Assembly: GCF_030252345.1 (NCBI RefSeq)
Contig: NZ_CP126980.1
Coordinates: 6,029,501 to 6,093,500, forward strand
Source: Actinoplanes oblitus
GTDB taxonomy: Bacteria > Actinomycetota > Actinomycetes > Mycobacteriales > Micromonosporaceae
Reading direction: 5' to 3'
DNA: 64,000 nucleotides
Below the pieces are notes generated by a model. The model saw nothing but the letters and a program-made list of their open reading frames with translations. It made no database searches and was not told the origin of the DNA. Within the stretch, counting starts at the first letter, position 1, and every line of letters starts with the position of its first letter. A program made the position numbers and the translations under genes. This document shows positions 1 through 8,521 of the stretch, piece after piece.

Positions 1-2142
1 GTCGGTCTCGACGGTGCCCGGTTCGCCCAGCTCGATGCCGTCGACGAACGACTTGTCCAGCTTGACCATGGCGACCGGGAACGCCCGGAGCAGGCTCAGC
101 GACGACTCGCCGGTGCCGAAGTCGTCCAGCGCCAGCCGTACGCCCAGCCCGTGCACCTCGTGCAGCACCTGGGAGACCCGCGGGCCGCGCAGCACCGCGG
201 ACTCGGTGAGCTCCAGGACCAGCCGATCCGGCGGCAGGCCGCTGTCGGCGAGCGCCGCCCGGACGTCGTCGACGAAGTCGGGGTCGTGCAGTTGGCGTAC
301 CGAGACGTTGGGGGACGCCTTCTGGAGGGCGCCGGTGCCGAACTCGGCGAGCCAGGCGGCGGCCTGCCGGCAGGTCTCGCGCAGGACGAACCGGCCCAGC
401 GGCACGATCAGGCCGGTGCGCTCGGCGGCCGGGATGAAGGCGAGCGGCGGCACCAGGCCGCGCTCCGGGTGATGCCAGCGCACCAGCGCCTCGACGCCGA
501 TCAGCCGCCGGTCGGCCAGCCGGACGATGGGCTGGTAGAGCAGGCGGAACTCGCCGGCGTCCAGGGCCCGGCGGAGGTCACCGCCGAGCTGGGCGTCGGC
601 GAACACCGGCCGGTCCATGCCGGGGGTGTACCTGACCCAGTTGCCCTTGCCACGCTGCTTGGCGGTGAGCAGGGCGATGTCGGCGTCGCGCAGCAGGCTG
701 CCGACCGCGCTGCCGGCCGGTGCCGTGGCGAGCCCCATGCTGGCGTGCACCAGCAGCCGGTTCGCGCTGATCGGGCGTTCCAGGGTGCTCATGATCCGCT
801 GCGCGATGGCGTCGCCGCCGCCCGGCCCGGTCATCAGCACGGCGAATTCGTCGCCGCCGAGGCGTACCACCCGGCCGGCGTCGCCGACCGCGCCGCGCAG
901 CGACTCGGCGAACGCGACCAGCAGCTCGTCGCCGATGTGGTGGCCGAGCGAGTCGTTGACCGTCTTGAAGTCGTCGAGGTCGACCAGCAGCATGGTGGCG
1001 TCACCCCGGCCGAGCGCCGACGCCAGCCACTCGTGGCAGAAGGCGCGGTTCGCCAGGCCGGTGAGCGGGTCGTGGGTGGCCTCGTAACGTAGCCGCCGCT
1101 CGGACTCCTGCCGTTCGAGCAGCAGGCGGGTGTTCTCCCGGATCACCACGTACTGGCGGACGGTGACCAGGGCGATGACCGTGACGGACACCGCGGCCAC
1201 CGCCCGGGCCGGCGTGCTCGCCGGGCGCAGCAGCACGTCCACGACCGGCACCTGCACGGCGGCCACCGCGAGGTAGGGCAGCCAGGTGTTGGGCCGGCGC
1301 GGCGGGGCGCCGGTGGAGATCCGCTGGCGATGGGCGGCCAGCGCGGTGAGGGCCGGCACGACCGGCAGTACCGCGGCCTGCACCACGGCGGACCAGTCCG
1401 GGCTCCGCTTGACGGCGATCACCGCCACCACGGCGCCGACCATCCCCATCGCCGCGAGCAGCCGCACCGCGACCCGGTCGACCGGGCCACCGACGATGTA
1501 GGAGACCTTGGTGATGCTGCCGGCCGCCAGCAGGAAGGCCAGCAGGATCGTCACCGTGAGCGGCACGTCCCGCACGCCCCGCGCGTCGATCAGCGGGGCG
1601 AGCCCGAAGTGGTACAGGACCGCCGCGCAGCCGAGGAACGCGATGGACCGGTCCAGCCACTGGCGGCCGAGCTCGTACCGGCTGGTGACGCCGAGCGGCA
1701 CCCGGACGACGGCGAAGATCGCGGCGAGCACGCCGGCGGAGACACAGACGGTCGCGACTATCGGCATCTCCGGGTAGGCCGGGCTGCTGCGGAACGCGGC
1801 GACGCTCAGCGCCAGGTACCCGATGCTCAGCAGCAGGGAACCGATCAGCAGCCACCGCCAGAACCGGCGGGCCGCCGGTGCCAATCGGACGTGACGGGTC
1901 ATGTCCACGATCGCGAAGGCGGCCACCACGCCGCCCGCGGGCATGAAGACGTACGCCACGGCCGCCGGGCCGACCCTGGTGGCGGACCACCAGAACCACC
2001 ACAGAACGCCCAGCAACGCGATACCGGCCGTGCCGGCCATGAAACGCCACGGCCCTCGGACGACGTTCCCCACATGGGGTGAATCGGCCGCGGACGGAGC
2101 AGCCGTAGTGGTTGTCACGAAGTGCCCACACCCGCGCACCAT
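1..2142 (-). CDS. Membrane GGDEF-EAL protein (cyclic-di-GMP synthase/phosphodiesterase), C-terminus cut by window edge
   Basis: The open frame runs off the left edge, so the end of the EAL domain is missing. The N-terminal half (roughly residues 12-330) is a series of hydrophobic helices, followed by a short coiled linker and a GGDEF domain with intact active site RLGGDEF (near position 860), then an EAL domain starting GVEALVRW and carrying DDFGTG. Such proteins make and/or degrade cyclic-di-GMP at the membrane. The RxxD product-inhibition site expected just before GGDEF is not present (GDAG stands there), so feedback inhibition may be absent. The start is uncertain: ATG at 2142 or GTG at 2118, neither with a clear ribosome site. 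An antisense-like ORF in another frame at 1001-2188 is a shadow. Confidence 0.88.
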   Translation of the reverse strand, partial: MVRGCGHFVTTTTAAPSAADSPHVGNVVRGPWRFMAGTAGIALLGVLWWFWWSATRVGPAAVAYVFMPAGGVVAAFAIVDMTRHVRLAPAARRFWRWLLIGSLLLSIGYLALSVAAFRSSPAYPEMPIVATVCVSAGVLAAIFAVVRVPLGVTSRYELGRQWLDRSIAFLGCAAVLYHFGLAPLIDARGVRDVPLTVTILLAFLLAAGSITKVSYIVGGPVDRVAVRLLAAMGMVGAVVAVIAVKRSPDWSAVVQAAVLPVVPALTALAAHRQRISTGAPPRRPNTWLPYLAVAAVQVPVVDVLLRPASTPARAVAAVSVTVIALVTVRQYVVIRENTRLLLERQESERRLRYEATHDPLTGLANRAFCHEWLASALGRGDATMLLVDLDDFKTVNDSLGHHIGDELLVAFAESLRGAVGDAGRVVRLGGDEFAVLMTGPGGGDAIAQRIMSTLERPISANRLLVHASMGLATAPAGSAVGSLLRDADIALLTAKQRGKGNWVRYTPGMDRPVFADAQLGGDLRRALDAGEFRLLYQPIVRLADRRLIGVEALVRWHHPERGLVPPLAFIPAAERTGLIVPLGRFVLRETCRQAAAWLAEFGTGALQKASPNVSVRQLHDPDFVDDVRAALADSGLPPDRLVLELTESAVLRGPRVSQVLHEVHGLGVRLALDDFGTGESSLSLLRAFPVAMVKLDKSFVDGIELGEPGTVETD

Positions 2143-2221
2143 TCTGATCGACGACTCGCCGCCCCCGGTGAGCCGATCCGGCCGTCACGTTCCGGCGGCC
2201 GGCACATCGGCGGGGACGCTC

Positions 2222-3832
2222 TCACACCCGGAACTGGCCGACCAGGTCGTGCAGTTCGTGTGACATGCCGGACAGTTGCTCGGCGGTCTGCCGGGATTGC
2301 ACCACACCGTGCGACGTTTCCTGGCTCGCGGTGGCGACACCGGTGATCCCGGCGGCGATCTCGCTCGAGCCGGTGGCGGCCTCGACGATGTTGCGGCCCA
2401 TCTCGGCGGTGGTCGCGGTCTGCTCCTCGACGGCCGCCGCGATGGTCGTGGAGTGCTCGTTGACCTCGCCGATGATCTCAGCGATCCGATCGATGGCGGC
2501 GATGGCCGACCCGGTGTCGTTCTGGATCGCCTGCACGCGGTCGCTGATGTCGACGGTGGCCCGGGCGGTGGCCTGCGCCAGGTCCTTCACCTCACCGGCG
2601 ACGACCGCGAAACCCTTGCCCAGCTCGCCGGCCCGGGCCGCTTCGATCGTCGCGTTGAGTGCCAGCAGGTTGGTCTGCTCGGCGATCGAGGTGATCAGCT
2701 GGACCACACCGCTGATCTCCTCGCTCGACTTGCCGAGCCGGGCGATGGTCTCGGAGGCGGCCCGGACGCTGTCCACGCCGGCGCTGGCCACACCGGCGGC
2801 ACGTCCGGCGCCGTCGGCGATCTCGCGGATCGCGGCGTTCATCTGCTCGGTGCCGGCGGCGACGGTCTGCACGCTGCGGGACACCTCCTCGGCGGAGGAG
2901 GCGATCATGTCGGATTGGCCGGACGCGGAGTCGGCCGCCTCCGCGATCAGGGTGGAGGTGGCCGTGAGCTCGGCGGCGGCGGCGGACAGCGTCCGGCTGT
3001 TCTCGGTGATCGTGGCGAACGCGCCGCGCAGCACGTCGAGGGTCTGGTTCGTCGCGCGGCCCATCGAGGCGAGTTCGTCGCGGCCGTCGTCCGGGACCCG
3101 GACGGTGAGGTCCTTGCTGGCCACGGTACGCAGCGCGGTGACGGTCGCCGCCAGCGGCCGGGTGATGCTGCGGGTCACCATCGCGGCGATGATGGCGGCG
3201 AGCAGCAGGCAGAAGGCGCCCACCGCGATCATGGAGGTCTTGGCGGTCGCGGCCGCGTCCTCGGCGTCCCGTTCCGCCGCCGCCGACCGGTCCTTCGTCT
3301 GGTCCACCAAGTGGTCGACCGACTCGAAGATCTTTGCCATCAGGTTCAGGGCTTCGCCGGAGACCAGCGCGTTAGAGGCACGTGCGCCGGCCCGGGTACC
3401 GGCGCGGTACCCGGCGATGACGCGGTCGTCGACGGCCATGAACTGCTGGAACGACGCCTCGGCGGCATCGGCCGACGCGGTCTCCTGGTCGTTGAGATCG
3501 AGCGAGCGCAGCCGGGCGAGGTCGTCGCGGAAGGCGGCGGTGGAGGCGAGGAAGGAGGCGCGCTGTCCGACGGTGTCGCTGGTGGCGCCCTCGACGCCGC
3601 GGAGGGTGTCGAACGCGTACCCGGTCTGCCAGCCGTTGAAGTCGGCGGTGCGGAACTTCGCCACCATGGCAGCCTGACTGATGGTGGCCGCCTCGGCGAG
3701 ATCCCGGGTGGCACTGCGCGCCCGGCCCTGTCCCCACAGGCCGATACCGATGGCGGCGAACATGCACAGGCAGACGCAGGTGAAGGCGACTCCCAGCCGC
3801 ATACCGATCTTGAGGTTGCGGAGTAGACCCAT
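2222..3832 (-). CDS. Methyl-accepting chemotaxis protein
   Basis: A 536-residue chemoreceptor. After a short cytoplasmic stretch there is a transmembrane segment (about residues 12-33), a periplasmic four-helix-type sensor region, a second membrane helix (about 190-215), a HAMP domain starting at RSITRPL, and a long signalling coiled coil. The tip is highly conserved ([20 protein letters not shown]), the part that contacts CheA and CheW. There is no C-terminal CheR/CheB pentapeptide; the protein ends LVGQFRV. I chose ATG 3832 ([10 protein letters not shown]) over the longer frame to 3910 because it puts the membrane helix at the normal distance and has GGGGTGG upstream. No other chemotaxis gene lies in the window, so it must signal to a remote array. 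Confidence 0.93.
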   Translation of the reverse strand: MGLLRNLKIGMRLGVAFTCVCLCMFAAIGIGLWGQGRARSATRDLAEAATISQAAMVAKFRTADFNGWQTGYAFDTLRGVEGATSDTVGQRASFLASTAAFRDDLARLRSLDLNDQETASADAAEASFQQFMAVDDRVIAGYRAGTRAGARASNALVSGEALNLMAKIFESVDHLVDQTKDRSAAAERDAEDAAATAKTSMIAVGAFCLLLAAIIAAMVTRSITRPLAATVTALRTVASKDLTVRVPDDGRDELASMGRATNQTLDVLRGAFATITENSRTLSAAAAELTATSTLIAEAADSASGQSDMIASSAEEVSRSVQTVAAGTEQMNAAIREIADGAGRAAGVASAGVDSVRAASETIARLGKSSEEISGVVQLITSIAEQTNLLALNATIEAARAGELGKGFAVVAGEVKDLAQATARATVDISDRVQAIQNDTGSAIAAIDRIAEIIGEVNEHSTTIAAAVEEQTATTAEMGRNIVEAATGSSEIAAGITGVATASQETSHGVVQSRQTAEQLSGMSHELHDLVGQFRV

Positions 3833-3928
3833 AGTCACCACCCCATGGCTTGTGCGATCCGCAGGCTGACGATACGCCCAGATTGTCCGCCGCGAGGGCA
3901 ACCTGACCACCCTCGCTCTCGGGCCTCC

Positions 3929-4228
3929 TCAGCGCACCGCCGACGAACAGGGTCCCCACGCGGGATCTCTGGCGCTGGCGGCTTCTCGCTCCGCGATCTC
4001 GGCCTGCCTCAGGAGCATCATGTCGATCAGCGGCTCGGCCCCCGCCGAACCGTAGCCGTCGCGCAGATGCTCCTCCTGCCGCTCGATGGGAACGCCGTGG
4101 AGAAGGCGTCGATCGGTGGACGACTGCCGCGCCGCGCTTGCCGAACGCCGTGTTGAGTTGCGCCTCGTCCCGTCGTTGTGGCCGTATCTCGATGCGGTGG
4201 TGGCGGCGGAGGCACCGTTCAGTGCCAT
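3929..4228 (-). pseudogene. Possible remnant of an unidentified gene
   Basis: Between the chemoreceptor and the membrane glycosyltransferase gene the minus strand has an open frame whose last ~50 codons (about 3929-4090) show normal GC-rich third positions and a plausible helical protein end (HLRDGYGSAGAEPLIDMMLL). The upstream part has poor codon use in that frame, while a neighbouring frame looks better there (DEAQLNTAFGKRGAAVV around 4150-4190). This pattern suggests a frameshifted or truncated gene. I do not recognise the family. It could also be chance ORF in GC-rich DNA. Confidence 0.3.
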
Positions 4229-4275
4229 CCGGATGAGAAACGCCGGACGGCGCGCGTCCGCCTGAGCCGACGGGG

Positions 4276-5649
4276 TCAGGTTGGCTGCGGGGACGCGTGG
4301 AACGACCCCGGGGCGGGTTCGTGGTCCTGCTGTCCGGCCGTCCGCCGGGTCTGCGCGGGAATCGCGGGCAACTCGCCGCGGGGCGTGGCGAAGCTGTGCA
4401 GCAGAAGCGGCACGCCGCAGACGGCGAGCAGCCAGGCGGCGAGGTAGATGCGGTCGCCCTGGCTGAGGTTCGGGTGACCGACCTGGTTGGCCAGTCCGGC
4501 GAGGAGGGTGGCCAGGATCAGGTATCCGGCGGGCTTGCCGTAGCGGACCACGCCCCACGCTCCGGCGGCCCAGGCGACCAGCAGGAACGGCTCCTGCAGC
4601 TGGTCGGTGAGCCAGGTGTGCCAGAAGGTCAGGTTGGCGTGCAGCCAGCCGCCGAGCGGGTCGGCCACGTCGGGGCGGCGGAAGTGGTCGGTGAGCAGGT
4701 CCTGCATGGTGTCCGCGGTGCCCGGCCAGTGGAGCAGTCTGGCCAGCACGAAGTTCGCCACGACGGCGGCCACCGCGACGCCGAGCAGCAGCAGCGATCC
4801 CGGTTCGTTCCCGGCGGCCGGCCGGCGCCCGCCGAGGCGCCGGACCAGCAGGACCATTGCCAGTACGCCCGCCATGGCGGCGGCCAGGAGCAGGAACTGG
4901 GAGTACTTGACGAACGCGCCGACGCCGAACCCGGCCGCCAGCAGGAGCAGTCCGCGCCGGCGTTCGCCGGTCAGCAGGTAGGTCGCGCCGAGCAGGCAGA
5001 CCATCAGCAGGCCCAGGGTGATGCCCTCGGAGAGCGGGGCCATCGCCCACTTGCGGATCGGCAGGATCAGGTAGAGCACCTGACCGAGAACGGCCACCGC
5101 CGGCGACGTGCCGAGCCGGCGCAGGAGCAGGAACACCAGGACGGCGCCGAGCAGGGTCCACGCCAGCGTGGTCAGCCACATGCCGGCCCGTGGCCCGAAG
5201 GCCGCCACCCCGGGCAGGTAGAGCACCGCCACGCCGGGCCGGGACCGGAAGATGTCCTCGTACCGGGTGGCCGGAATCGACGCGCCGCGGGTGATGGCCG
5301 GGCCGTACCGGGTGTCCGGGCCCTGGGCGTCCTGGGCGTGCAGGCGTTTGACGCAGTTCTGGGCGTTCTTCTCGGCGGTCTTCGCATGGAAGCCGGCCGG
5401 CTCCAGCACCAGGCTCTTGTGCCGGTACTGGTCGCAGAACGCGTCGATGGCCTTGTCCCGGCCGTCGGCTCGGCTCTCCCCCAGCATGCCGTACACCTGG
5501 GTCAGGTACTCGGTGGAGTCCGGATAGAAGTTGCCGGGCGCGTACGGCAGCTGGACCAGGGAAAACAGGGCGGCCACGGCGAGCACCCACACCCAGGGCG
5601 TACGCCGTGGGGTGCGAGTCCGCGCGTTTGTCTCTCGGTGGTTTCTCAT
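4276..5649 (-). CDS. Polytopic membrane protein, GT-C glycosyltransferase-like
   Basis: 457 residues with about nine to ten hydrophobic segments. The N-terminus has one membrane helix followed by an extracytoplasmic loop with YPDSTEYL near residue 42, the kind of acidic first-loop motif seen in GT-C transferases that use polyprenyl-phosphate sugars; a later loop has PLSEG. That supports a role in transferring a sugar to a surface glycan, but acceptor and donor are unknown. A long out-of-frame ORF (3929-5668) overlaps it and is rejected. The C-terminal ~35 residues are polar and disordered. It stands alone, about 135 bp from the mutarotase gene. Confidence 0.72.
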   Translation of the reverse strand: MRNHRETNARTRTPRRTPWVWVLAVAALFSLVQLPYAPGNFYPDSTEYLTQVYGMLGESRADGRDKAIDAFCDQYRHKSLVLEPAGFHAKTAEKNAQNCVKRLHAQDAQGPDTRYGPAITRGASIPATRYEDIFRSRPGVAVLYLPGVAAFGPRAGMWLTTLAWTLLGAVLVFLLLRRLGTSPAVAVLGQVLYLILPIRKWAMAPLSEGITLGLLMVCLLGATYLLTGERRRGLLLLAAGFGVGAFVKYSQFLLLAAAMAGVLAMVLLVRRLGGRRPAAGNEPGSLLLLGVAVAAVVANFVLARLLHWPGTADTMQDLLTDHFRRPDVADPLGGWLHANLTFWHTWLTDQLQEPFLLVAWAAGAWGVVRYGKPAGYLILATLLAGLANQVGHPNLSQGDRIYLAAWLLAVCGVPLLLHSFATPRGELPAIPAQTRRTAGQQDHEPAPGSFHASPQPT

Positions 5650-5784
5650 CCGTCCACTTGCCAGTCACCGGCCGGCGGGGGCCGAGAGTATCGAAGCTTT
5701 GACGGACGCGGATCCTACTCGATGGCTGTCGGGCCCACCGGCGCGCGGACCGCCGCCTCCCGGCCGGCGGCCCGCGGCGGGCCG

Positions 5785-6825
5785 TCAGGCGAACGTGGTG
5801 AACGTGTGGATGGTGGTGGAGCCGTAGGTGTCGCCGGGACGCAGCACTGTGGACGGGAAGTCGGGCCGGTTCGGACTGTCCGGGAAGTGCTGGGTCTCCA
5901 GGGCGAAGGCGTCGCCCTGCCGGTACTGGCGGCCGGAGACGCCACGGAGCTTGCCGTCGAGGAAGTTGCCCGAGTAGAACTGCAGCCCCGGCTCGGTGGT
6001 CTCGATGGTGAGCTGGCGGCCGGAGCGCGGGTCACGGACCACCGCGGCCTCCCGGCCGGCCAGCACGTAGTTGTGGTCGTAACCGAGGCCGTAACCGAGC
6101 TGCTGGTCGGCGTCGCGCAGCCGGGCGCCGATCGGGTGGAAGTCGCGGAAGTCGAACGGGGTGCCGGCCACCGGGGTCACCGCCCCGGTGGGGATCAGGT
6201 CCTCGTCGATCGGGGTGTAGTGCTCGGCGTTGATCCGCAGCAGGTGGTCGTTGATCGTGCCGGTGCCCTCGCCGGTCAGGTTCCAGTACGCGTGGTTGGT
6301 CAGGCTGACGACGGTGGCCCGGTCGGTGGTGGCGCGGTAGTCGATCCGCAGGCGGTGCTCGTCGTCGAAGGTGAAGGTCACCGACGTCTCGAGGGTGCCG
6401 GGGAAACCCTCCTCGCCGTCCGGCGAGGTGTAGCTCATCCGGACCCCGCCGTCGGCCCGCGCGGCGGACCAGACCCGCTTGTCGAAGCCCCGCACGCCGC
6501 CGTGCAGCGCCGTCTGCCCCTCGTTCTGCGAGATCTTGTGGGTCTGACCGTCCAGGGTGAACGTGCCGCCGGCGATCCGGTTGCCGTACCGGCCGATGGT
6601 GGAGCCGAAGTACGGGTTCGCCGGGTCGAGATAACCGGCCAAGCCGGCGAAGCCGAGCGTGACGTTGCCCAGGGTGCCGTCGCGGTCCGGGACCAGCACC
6701 GACTGGATGGTGGCGCCCCAGGTGAGGATCGACACGGCCGCTCCGCTCGCGGCGGTCAGCGTCCACTTCTCGATCACGGTGCCGTCGGGGAGTTCGCCGA
6801 ACGGAGTGCTGTCGATACTCGTCAT
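5785..6825 (-). CDS. galM: Galactose mutarotase (aldose 1-epimerase)
   Basis: 346 residues, full length for the family. It interconverts alpha and beta anomers of galactose/glucose in the cytoplasm. Visible hallmarks are the N-terminal strand WGATIQSVLVPD, the sugar-binding RYGNRIAGG and ALHGG (His), the catalytic His in LTNHAYWNL and the catalytic Glu in TTEPGLQFYSGNF close to the C-terminus. It is divergent from a zinc dehydrogenase with only 49 bp between the start codons, so the two may share a control region for sugar oxidation. Confidence 0.95.
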   Translation of the reverse strand: MTSIDSTPFGELPDGTVIEKWTLTAASGAAVSILTWGATIQSVLVPDRDGTLGNVTLGFAGLAGYLDPANPYFGSTIGRYGNRIAGGTFTLDGQTHKISQNEGQTALHGGVRGFDKRVWSAARADGGVRMSYTSPDGEEGFPGTLETSVTFTFDDEHRLRIDYRATTDRATVVSLTNHAYWNLTGEGTGTINDHLLRINAEHYTPIDEDLIPTGAVTPVAGTPFDFRDFHPIGARLRDADQQLGYGLGYDHNYVLAGREAAVVRDPRSGRQLTIETTEPGLQFYSGNFLDGKLRGVSGRQYRQGDAFALETQHFPDSPNRPDFPSTVLRPGDTYGSTTIHTFTTFA

Positions 6826-6874
6826 GATCCCGTTCTACGCTGAGGCCGGAACCGCTGACAACGGAGGGCCCCTG

Positions 6875-7882
6875 ATGCGTGCGCTGGTGTTCACCGGGCC
6901 CGGGGTGGCCGAGGTGCGGGACGTGCCGGAGCCGCAGGCCGGCCCCGGCCAGGTGCTCGTCGAGGTGGAGCGGGTCGGGGTGTGCGGCACCGACGTGGAG
7001 CTGTTCACCGGGGCGATGAGCTATCTGCACACCGGGGTGGCGTCCTACCCGCTGCGGCCCGGGCACGAGTGGGCCGGGACGGTCCTCGCTGCCGGACCGG
7101 GCGTGGACGCCGGCTGGGTCGGCCGGCGGGTCACCGGTGACACCATGATCGGCTGCGGGGAGTGCGGGCGCTGCCGGGCCGGACGGCACCACGTCTGCCC
7201 GCGACGGCACGAGCTGGGCTGCCGGGACGGGCTGCCGGGGGCGCTCGCCGAGCGGCTCGCCTTCCCGGCGGCGTACCTGTACGAGCTGCCGGACGCGGTG
7301 GACGCCACCCTCGGGGCACTCGTCGAGCCGGGCGGTAACGCGCTGCGGGCGGTACGGGCCGCGGCGGTCGCGCCGGGCGAGCGGCTGCTCGTCATCGGGA
7401 CCGGGACGATCGGGCTGCTGGCGGCGATGTTCGGGCGGGCCCGGGGTGCCGAGGTGCACCTGCTCGGCGAGCAGCCGACGACGCTGAGCGAGGCGCCGGT
7501 GTGGACCCGGGCGACGTTGCCCGAGCTGGCCTGGGACGGGGTGATCGACGCGACGAACGGGGCCGGGATCCCGAAGCTCGCGGTGGACCTCGTCGAGCCG
7601 GGGGGGACGGTCGTCTACATCGGACTGGCCGGGGCACCCAGCCTGGTGGACACCCGGGAGATCGTGCTCAAGGACGTGACGACGGTGGGGCTGCTCGGTG
7701 CCTCGGCCGGGCTGGGCGGGGCGATCACGGCGTACGCGGAGAAGGACGCCGATCCGCGCACCCTGGTCGCCGCCACGGTGAGCCTGGCGGAGATCGTCGA
7801 CGTGCTGGCCGGGAAGCGCCCGGAGGGCGCCGGCCCCGGCCCGAAATTCCACGTCGATCCGCGCCGGGATCAGGGCAGGTAG
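6875..7882 (+). CDS. Zinc-dependent medium-chain alcohol/sugar dehydrogenase
   Basis: 335 residues of the medium-chain dehydrogenase superfamily. The catalytic zinc site is seen in GVCGTDVELF and GHEW, and the structural zinc lobe in GCGECGRCRAGRHHVC. The nucleotide-binding stretch is LLVIGTGTIGLLAAMFGRARGA. It probably oxidises a polyol or aldose with NAD(P)+; the closest recognisable type is glucose or threonine dehydrogenase-like, substrate unknown. The start at ATG 6875 is preceded by GGAGG with good spacing; the frame upstream of it is noncoding and overlaps galM. The 3' end overlaps the convergent lipoprotein gene by 13 bp. Confidence 0.9.
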   Translation: MRALVFTGPGVAEVRDVPEPQAGPGQVLVEVERVGVCGTDVELFTGAMSYLHTGVASYPLRPGHEWAGTVLAAGPGVDAGWVGRRVTGDTMIGCGECGRCRAGRHHVCPRRHELGCRDGLPGALAERLAFPAAYLYELPDAVDATLGALVEPGGNALRAVRAAAVAPGERLLVIGTGTIGLLAAMFGRARGAEVHLLGEQPTTLSEAPVWTRATLPELAWDGVIDATNGAGIPKLAVDLVEPGGTVVYIGLAGAPSLVDTREIVLKDVTTVGLLGASAGLGGAITAYAEKDADPRTLVAATVSLAEIVDVLAGKRPEGAGPGPKFHVDPRRDQGR

Positions 7883-8442
7883 ATCTGCTCCAGCCGGATG
7901 ATCTGCCCCTTGTCGATCCAGAACTGGATGGTGCTGTCCTCCGGGACCTCCTTGAGGAACGTGGCCAGTGTCGTCTTCTTCAGGCCGCTGCCGCTGAACA
8001 TGGCGACCGGTGCGTCGGAGGTGACCGGCAGGGTCCGCAGCTTCTTGTTGTTGTTCCGGATGTAGTAACCGGTGCAGTAGTCGTTGTCCTGCGCCGTCTC
8101 GCCGTCCTCGGCGCAGGCCTTCACCGCCTGCTTGCCCTCGTACCACTCGACCAGGTCGTAGGTGATCTGCCGGGTGGCGGCGTCACCGGACCTCAGCAAC
8201 GCGTACTGGTGACCGGCGGCCGGATCGCTGGATCCGGACTGCTGGGCCTTGGTCGATTTCGGCGCGGGCTTGGTGGCAGTGCTCGCCGGCGCGGCCCCCG
8301 CGGCCTCGGTCGGGGCCGCTGTCGCGGTAGCTGTCGCGGTCGCGGTCGCGGTGGCCGCCGGTGCGGCGGTACCGCCGCTCTTGTCGCAGGCGGCGAGCGG
8401 TAGCAGGAACAGGATCGGAATCAGGGCAAGCCCGCGGCTCAT
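7870..8442 (-). CDS. Secreted lipoprotein of unknown function
   Basis: 190 residues. The signal peptide ends in a lipobox, LLPLAAC, so the mature protein is probably lipid-anchored outside the cell. Next comes a low-complexity Ala-Thr run (residues about 25-45) coded by repeated hexamers that could be prone to length change, then an Ala/Pro/Lys linker and a ~110-residue globular domain with four cysteines (KACAED, NDYCTG) that I do not recognise. ATG 8442 follows GGAGAA; the longer frame to 8601 overlaps the kinase gene and lacks a ribosome site. The gene overlaps the convergent dehydrogenase tail by 13 bp. Confidence 0.8.
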   Translation of the reverse strand: MSRGLALIPILFLLPLAACDKSGGTAAPAATATATATATATAAPTEAAGAAPASTATKPAPKSTKAQQSGSSDPAAGHQYALLRSGDAATRQITYDLVEWYEGKQAVKACAEDGETAQDNDYCTGYYIRNNNKKLRTLPVTSDAPVAMFSGSGLKKTTLATFLKEVPEDSTIQFWIDKGQIIRLEQIYLP

Positions 8443-8521
8443 GTTTTCTCCGGAAGACGAGGTGATCTGCTCCGCAAGATAGGCCGTGCCCGCCACTCGC
8501 GCGGCGGACACGGCGCGGCGC

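Noticed and set aside
3929..5668. 579-codon minus-strand ORF overlapping the membrane glycosyltransferase
   Set aside because: Its middle is Arg/Pro/Ala low-complexity in a wrong frame; only the final ~50 codons might belong to a remnant, reported separately.
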